Below are positions 60,216 through 64,000 of a stretch of DNA of 64,000 nt, piece by piece. Both the position numbers and the translations under genes were made by a program. The number at the start of each line of letters is the position of its first letter. Position 1 is the first letter of the stretch. Under the pieces are notes generated by a model. That model was not told the DNA's origin. It worked only from the letters and a program-made list of their open reading frames with translations, and searched no databases. The DNA is from Kerstersia gyiorum (lineage in GTDB: Bacteria; Pseudomonadota; Gammaproteobacteria; Burkholderiales; Burkholderiaceae_B), in contig NZ_SGWZ01000001.1 in assembly GCF_004216755.1 (NCBI RefSeq), forward strand, positions 744,001 to 808,000, in the 5' to 3' direction.

Positions 60216-61352
60216 CTAATTGACGAGCACCATGTTGTCGCGGTGTATCAATTCGGGTGAAGTGGCTTCTTCTCCCAGGATATCAGCAATGCGGGAGGAC
60301 GGCTGGCGTAGCAGGCGCCGCGCGTCGGAGGCATTGTAGTTGACCAGGCCGCGAGCGATTTCGCGGCCGGACTCATCGACGCAGGCCACTGCATCGCCAC
60401 GTTCGAACTCGCCTTGCGCGCGGATGACGCCGATGGGCAGCAGGCTTTTGCCTTCCTGCTCGACGGCGCGGGCGGCGCCGCGGTCCAGCACCAGCCGGCC
60501 GCGCAGGCGCAGGTGGTCGGCCAGCCATTGCTTGCGCGACGAGAGCGACTGCGCGCTGGCATGCAGTTCGGTGCCTATGCATTCCCCGCTGGCCAGGCGG
60601 ATCAGCACATCGTTTTCCCGGCCGGAGGCAATCAAGGTATGGGCGCCGCTGTGGGCGGCGCGCTTGGCCGCCAGGATTTTAGTCAGCATGCCGCCGGTGC
60701 CGACGTTGCTGCCCGCGCCCCCGGCCATGGCCTCAAGTTCGGGCGAACCGGCTTCCGCATGGGAAATGAAGCGTGCGTCGGGGTTCTTGCGTGGGTCGGC
60801 GGAATACAGGCCGCGCTGGTCCGTCAGGATGATCAGCGCATCCGCGTCGATCAGGTGGGTCACGAGCGCGCCCAGCGTATCGTTGTCGCCCACGCGGATT
60901 TCATCGGTCACGACGGTGTCGTTTTCGTTGATGATGGGAACGACGCCCAGGCGCAGCAGTTCGAACAGGGTGGAGCGCGCATTCAGGTAGCGGGTGCGGT
61001 CCGCCAGGTCTTCGTGGGTCAGCAGAATCTGCGCCGTCCGCAGCCCATGGCGGGCAAATGCCGCTTCATAGGCTTGGGCCAGGCCCATCTGTCCCACAGC
61101 CGCCGCTGCTTGCAGTTCATGCATGACTTTGGGACGCTGCAGCCAGCCCAGCCGTGCCAGGCCTTCCGCAATGGCGCCGCTGGACACCAGCACCACCTGC
61201 TTGCCGGCAGCATGCAGCGCGGCGATCTGGCGGGCCCAATTGCCCAGCGCGGTCAGGTCGAGGCCGCGGCCTTCGTTGGTGACCAGTGACGAACCCACCT
61301 TGACCACCAGGCGGTCGGCGGAGGCAATAACGGAAACAGGAGCGGAAGCCAT
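60216..61352 (-). CDS. proB: Glutamate 5-kinase
   Basis: 378 residues from the ATG at 61352; an upstream extension is not conserved. It phosphorylates glutamate, the first and feedback-inhibited step of proline synthesis. Amino-acid-kinase domain: DRLVVKVGSSLVTNEGRGLD, then QVVLVSSGAIAEGLARLGW and VVPIINENDTVVTDEIRVGD. A C-terminal PUA domain runs from about residue 280 (KSLLPIGVIRAQGEFERGDA). It lies 89 bases after obgE on the same strand, an arrangement common in proteobacteria. Confidence 0.95.
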   Translation of the reverse strand: MASAPVSVIASADRLVVKVGSSLVTNEGRGLDLTALGNWARQIAALHAAGKQVVLVSSGAIAEGLARLGWLQRPKVMHELQAAAAVGQMGLAQAYEAAFARHGLRTAQILLTHEDLADRTRYLNARSTLFELLRLGVVPIINENDTVVTDEIRVGDNDTLGALVTHLIDADALIILTDQRGLYSADPRKNPDARFISHAEAGSPELEAMAGGAGSNVGTGGMLTKILAAKRAAHSGAHTLIASGRENDVLIRLASGECIGTELHASAQSLSSRKQWLADHLRLRGRLVLDRGAARAVEQEGKSLLPIGVIRAQGEFERGDAVACVDESGREIARGLVNYNASDARRLLRQPSSRIADILGEEATSPELIHRDNMVLVN

Positions 61353-61441
61353 GGAAGCAGCAGCGCAACAGCGTAGAAGATGGATGGCGGAAAACCCCGG
61401 CGTGTATTCACAGGCCGGGGAGGGCAAGCAATGATTATGAC

Positions 61442-62605
61442 TTATCGTGGCGTGGCCGGGGGCTCGTCAGTGCTGGCGCTGTCGTCGGCGGGCGACGGCG
61501 TGTCGGACAGCTGGCGGGCTTCGTCAAAGCGCGGGTCGGATTCGACATAGGTGCCTTCCGCACGGGCCTGGGCTTCGTCAGCCTCGCGGCGCGTCTGGTC
61601 GACGTAGTCCTGCAGTGCCCACAGCAGTGCCTGCACGCCATCGCCAGTCAGCGCGGAAATGCCGTAGACCGGGCCTTCCCAACCCAGCTCGCGCACGAAC
61701 GCGTCGCGCAGCGCATCCGGGTCGGCATGCATGTCCAGCTTGTTGAGCACCAGCCAGCGCGGCTTGGCATACAGTTCGGGGTCGTAGCGGCGCAGTTCTT
61801 CCACGATGGCGCGGGCGTCGGCCACGGCCTGGGGCAGCGGGTCGATGTCCGGATCGGGGGAGGACACATCCACCAGATGCAGCAGCACGCGCGTGCGGGC
61901 CAGGTGACGCAGGAAGCGGTGGCCCAGGCCGGCGCCTTCCGAAGCCCCTTCGATCAGGCCGGGAATATCGGCCACGACGAAGCTGCGCGATTCAGAGGTG
62001 CGCACGACCCCCAGATTGGGGTGCAGCGTGGTGAACGGGTAATCCGCGATCTTCGGGCGGGCGTTGGAAACGCGCGTAATGAAGGTGGATTTACCGGCAT
62101 TGGGCAGGCCCAGCAGGCCGACGTCGGCCAGCACCTTCAGTTCCAGGCGCAGGCGGCGTTGTTCGCCTTCCTTGCCATAGGTGAACTGGCGCGGTGCGCG
62201 GTTCACGCTGGACTTGAAGTGCAGGTTGCCCAGGCCGCCCTGGCCGCCTTCGGCCAGCGTGACGCGCTTGTCATGGTGGTCCAGGTCGAAGAGCTGTTCA
62301 CCGGTATCGGCATCGTAGAACACCGTGCCGACCGGCACGCGCAGCACGATGTCTGGCGCAGCGGCGCCATACTGGTCGGAGCCACGGCCGTTCTCGCCGT
62401 TCTTGGCGCGGTGCAGGCGGCTGTAGCGGTAATCTATCAGTGTATTGATATTGCGGTCGGCGATGGCATAAATGCTGCCGCCGCGTCCCCCATCGCCGCC
62501 GTTGGGGCCGCCGAAGGGGATGAATTTTTCACGGCGGAAACTGGCCACGCCGTTGCCGCCTTTGCCGGCGATGACCTCAATGGTCGCTTCATCTACGAAT
62601 TTCAT
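61442..62605 (-). CDS. obgE: Obg-family GTPase (CgtA)
   Basis: 387 residues. The N-terminal OBG Gly-rich domain covers about residues 1-158 (AGKGGNGVASFRREKFIPFG, NGGDGGRGGSIYA-type sequence). The GTPase domain follows with G1 GLPNAGKSTFITRVSNA, G3 VADIPGLIEGASEGAGLGHR and G4 VLNKLDMHADPDALRD. It acts in late 50S ribosome assembly and the stress response. The variable C-terminal tail (after about residue 340) is acidic. It follows rplU and rpmA, as is usual. Confidence 0.96.
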   Translation of the reverse strand: MKFVDEATIEVIAGKGGNGVASFRREKFIPFGGPNGGDGGRGGSIYAIADRNINTLIDYRYSRLHRAKNGENGRGSDQYGAAAPDIVLRVPVGTVFYDADTGEQLFDLDHHDKRVTLAEGGQGGLGNLHFKSSVNRAPRQFTYGKEGEQRRLRLELKVLADVGLLGLPNAGKSTFITRVSNARPKIADYPFTTLHPNLGVVRTSESRSFVVADIPGLIEGASEGAGLGHRFLRHLARTRVLLHLVDVSSPDPDIDPLPQAVADARAIVEELRRYDPELYAKPRWLVLNKLDMHADPDALRDAFVRELGWEGPVYGISALTGDGVQALLWALQDYVDQTRREADEAQARAEGTYVESDPRFDEARQLSDTPSPADDSASTDEPPATPR

Positions 62606-62768
62606 GATTGCGGGGCCTTGGAGAGGCGATAGTGGGGAAAATTCCCAGAGAAGAAATGCAAAGTCCCCGCCAGCGACGAGCGCTGCGCAGGGACCGGACC
62701 CGTGGCTGGCACGGGAAGCGCTGGCGGTTCACACCGCCAAGCGCCGGCATCCGTCGATGCGTCGTGGC

Positions 62769-63029
62769 TTATTCAGCCGCGACGATGGAGACGGTAGCCT
62801 TGTTCAGCTTGCCCTTGACGCCGAATTCGACAACGCCGTCGGCCAGTGCGAACAGGGTGTGATCCTTGCCCAGGCCCACGTTGACGCCCGGGTGGAAGCG
62901 GGTGCCGCGCTGGCGCACGATGATGGCGCCGGCGGAGATGGCTTGACCGCCATAAACCTTGACGCCAAGTCGTTTAGCTTCTGAGTCGCGGCCGTTGCGA
63001 GTTGAGCCGCCGCCCTTTTTCTGTGCCAT
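62769..63029 (-). CDS. rpmA: 50S ribosomal protein L27
   Basis: 86 residues from the ATG at 63029 with AGGAG before it. The sequence MAQKKGGGSTRNGRDSEAKR is the classic L27 N-terminus, reaching the peptidyl-transferase centre. No N-terminal pre-sequence is present. It lies between rplU and obgE. Confidence 0.97.
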   Translation of the reverse strand: MAQKKGGGSTRNGRDSEAKRLGVKVYGGQAISAGAIIVRQRGTRFHPGVNVGLGKDHTLFALADGVVEFGVKGKLNKATVSIVAAE

Positions 63030-63128
63030 GTCTGGCTCCTGATATTCAAATTCCCGCCGCAAGCGCCTGGCTGCGCCGGGAATGGGTTGCTTGCAAGAAA
63101 CGTGACCTTACCGGAGAGCCTGTATGGC

Positions 63129-63440
63129 TCAGGCGGAGATCGTCTCGATGCGGATCTCGGTGTAGTTCTGGCGATGGCCTTGATGCTTCTGGTAGTGCTT
63201 GCGGCGACGCAGCTTGAAGATCTTGACCTTGTCGTGACGACCGTGCGCAAGAACCGTTGCCTTGACCACTGCACCAGCGACGACCGGCGTGCCAACCTTC
63301 AGCGACTCGCCTTCGCCCACGGACAGAACTTGATCCAGGGTGATTTCTTGCCCGATGTCTGCAGGTATCTGTTCTACCTTGAGTTTTTCGCCAGCAGCAA
63401 CACGATATTGCTTGCCGCCGGTTTTTATGACCGCGTACAT
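63129..63440 (-). CDS. rplU: 50S ribosomal protein L21
   Basis: 103 residues from the ATG at 63440 with GAGG eight bases upstream. The sequence starts MYAVIKTGGKQYRVAAGEKL and contains KVKIFKLRRRKHYQKHQGHR, both typical of L21. It binds 23S rRNA and heads the rplU-rpmA-obgE group. A longer frame upstream has no similarity. Confidence 0.97.
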   Translation of the reverse strand: MYAVIKTGGKQYRVAAGEKLKVEQIPADIGQEITLDQVLSVGEGESLKVGTPVVAGAVVKATVLAHGRHDKVKIFKLRRRKHYQKHQGHRQNYTEIRIETISA

Positions 63441-63750
63441 GGGATGAACCTCGTAAAAATGGAACGACAGAATGTCGAACTCCCGATTATATCTTGCTAA
63501 TTGTTTGATCGTCAAAGGGAAAGTCGGGAAAGCCCTGGGTCGGCGAGTGTGGATGCAGGTATGGAAGCGGCATCTCGCGTACTTTCCGTGGAAAGCAGCG
63601 GGGTATGACTGTGTTCATCCCTTGCCTCGGCAAGGAGGTGTTGTCGCATCCACGCGACGGCAGGTATCCTGCCAGGCACAATGGGGCAGGGCCAGGAGGA
63701 TGCCGTCTGGCGTGTCTATCGGGCGCTGCGCTCCAGGCCGGCTGGCATGG

Positions 63751-64000
63751 CTAATGCCAGACATGTTCCAGCGTCTGGGCTTCCAGCAGACGTTGGGCCC
63801 AGCGGTGCAGGCGGGTCTGGTCGGCTTGTTGCAGGCGCGCCAGGTCTGCGTCAGACAATGGGCCGAAGCGTGTTTCCAGTAGGGCACGCAACAAACCCGC
63901 CATGCCTTCGTTGCGTCCTTGTTTCAGTCCTTGCTGCAACCCTTTGCGGATGCCGATGCGTTCGACGCTGCTGATGTAAGCCATGTTTCGTTCTTCCTCG
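63751..64000 (-). CDS. Rpn-family nuclease/transposase-like protein (C-terminal part only)
   Basis: The gene enters from the right edge; the 5' part is missing. About 82 residues are visible: in-frame EEERN, then MAYISSVERIGIRKGLQQGL. A basic and Gln/Gly-rich stretch and a C-terminal helical part (GLLRALLETRFGPLSDADLA, RLLEAQTLEHVWH) follow. This tail is typical of PD-(D/E)XK proteins of the Rpn (recombination-promoting nuclease) or DUF4351-like group. An ATG at 63984 exists but lies inside the conserved region, so it is not the start. The 235 bases to rplU hold only the rplU promoter region. Confidence 0.72.
   Translation of the reverse strand, partial: EEERNMAYISSVERIGIRKGLQQGLKQGRNEGMAGLLRALLETRFGPLSDADLARLQQADQTRLHRWAQRLLEAQTLEHVWH

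Overview
The window is a chromosomal segment of a betaproteobacterium, most likely Burkholderiales and probably Alcaligenaceae-like. The reasons are high-GC coding DNA, the divergent gatCAB / mreBCD-mrdA-rodA arrangement, linked metX-metW, gshA of the proteobacterial type, and an rplU-rpmA-obgE-proB block. I cannot name the genus. Most of the window is ordinary housekeeping DNA. No rRNA, CRISPR array, intact insertion sequence or prophage was seen.

Layout. 1-1460: 3' end of an ECF sigma gene, a FecR-type anti-sigma gene and a frameshifted scrap of the heme-type TonB receptor that should follow them. 1723-2052: tRNA-Ala, tRNA-Glu and tRNA-Asp, then a lower-GC, membrane-anchored DUF559 nuclease-like gene. 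3.4-10.7 kb: accessory metabolism (DUF1460 protein, B3/B4-domain protein, LysR regulator, a ThDP enzyme, a lipoprotein, a KstD-like flavoprotein). 10.8-18.3 kb: gshA, a solo LuxR-type HTH protein, an AEC permease, a SAM-II riboswitch controlling metX-metW, ampG with an apparent AUU start, and a tandem UspA gene with an FNR-type box. 18.6-22.2 kb: gdhA, xthA, pyrE. 22.4-30.9 kb: a complete iron/heme surface-signalling locus (Fur-like box, ECF sigma, FecR, HasR-like receptor) followed by two large secreted GloVer-repeat proteins with GlyGly-CTERM-like tails. 31.0-35.1 kb: an E. coli-like class Ia ribonucleotide reductase set (nrdA, nrdB, yfaE-like ferredoxin). 35.1-36.35 kb: gene-poor DNA with a ~219-bp MITE-like palindrome. 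36.4-45.6 kb: gatCAB and, divergently, mreBCD-mrdA-rodA. 45.6-50.7 kb: mutY, a PhoX-family protein behind a second Fur-like box, ftsEX. 51.2-58.4 kb: gbsR-like regulator and cydABX-cydDC behind an FNR-type box. 58.6-64 kb: apt, a LysR regulator, proB, obgE, rpmA, rplU and the 3' end of an Rpn-family nuclease gene.

How the genes work together. The most distinctive module is 22.4-30.9 kb. The sigma factor, FecR and the receptor's N-terminal STN domain form a cell-surface signalling chain that would sense heme or a heme protein. The two GloVer proteins lie directly downstream in the same direction and are plausible co-expressed surface partners with no established role. The damaged copy of the same kind of locus at the window start suggests turnover of heme-uptake systems. 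Two FNR-type boxes (before uspA and before gbsR-cyd) point to an oxygen-responsive programme, and two Fur-like boxes that share a core point to iron control of the heme locus and of the PhoX-family gene.
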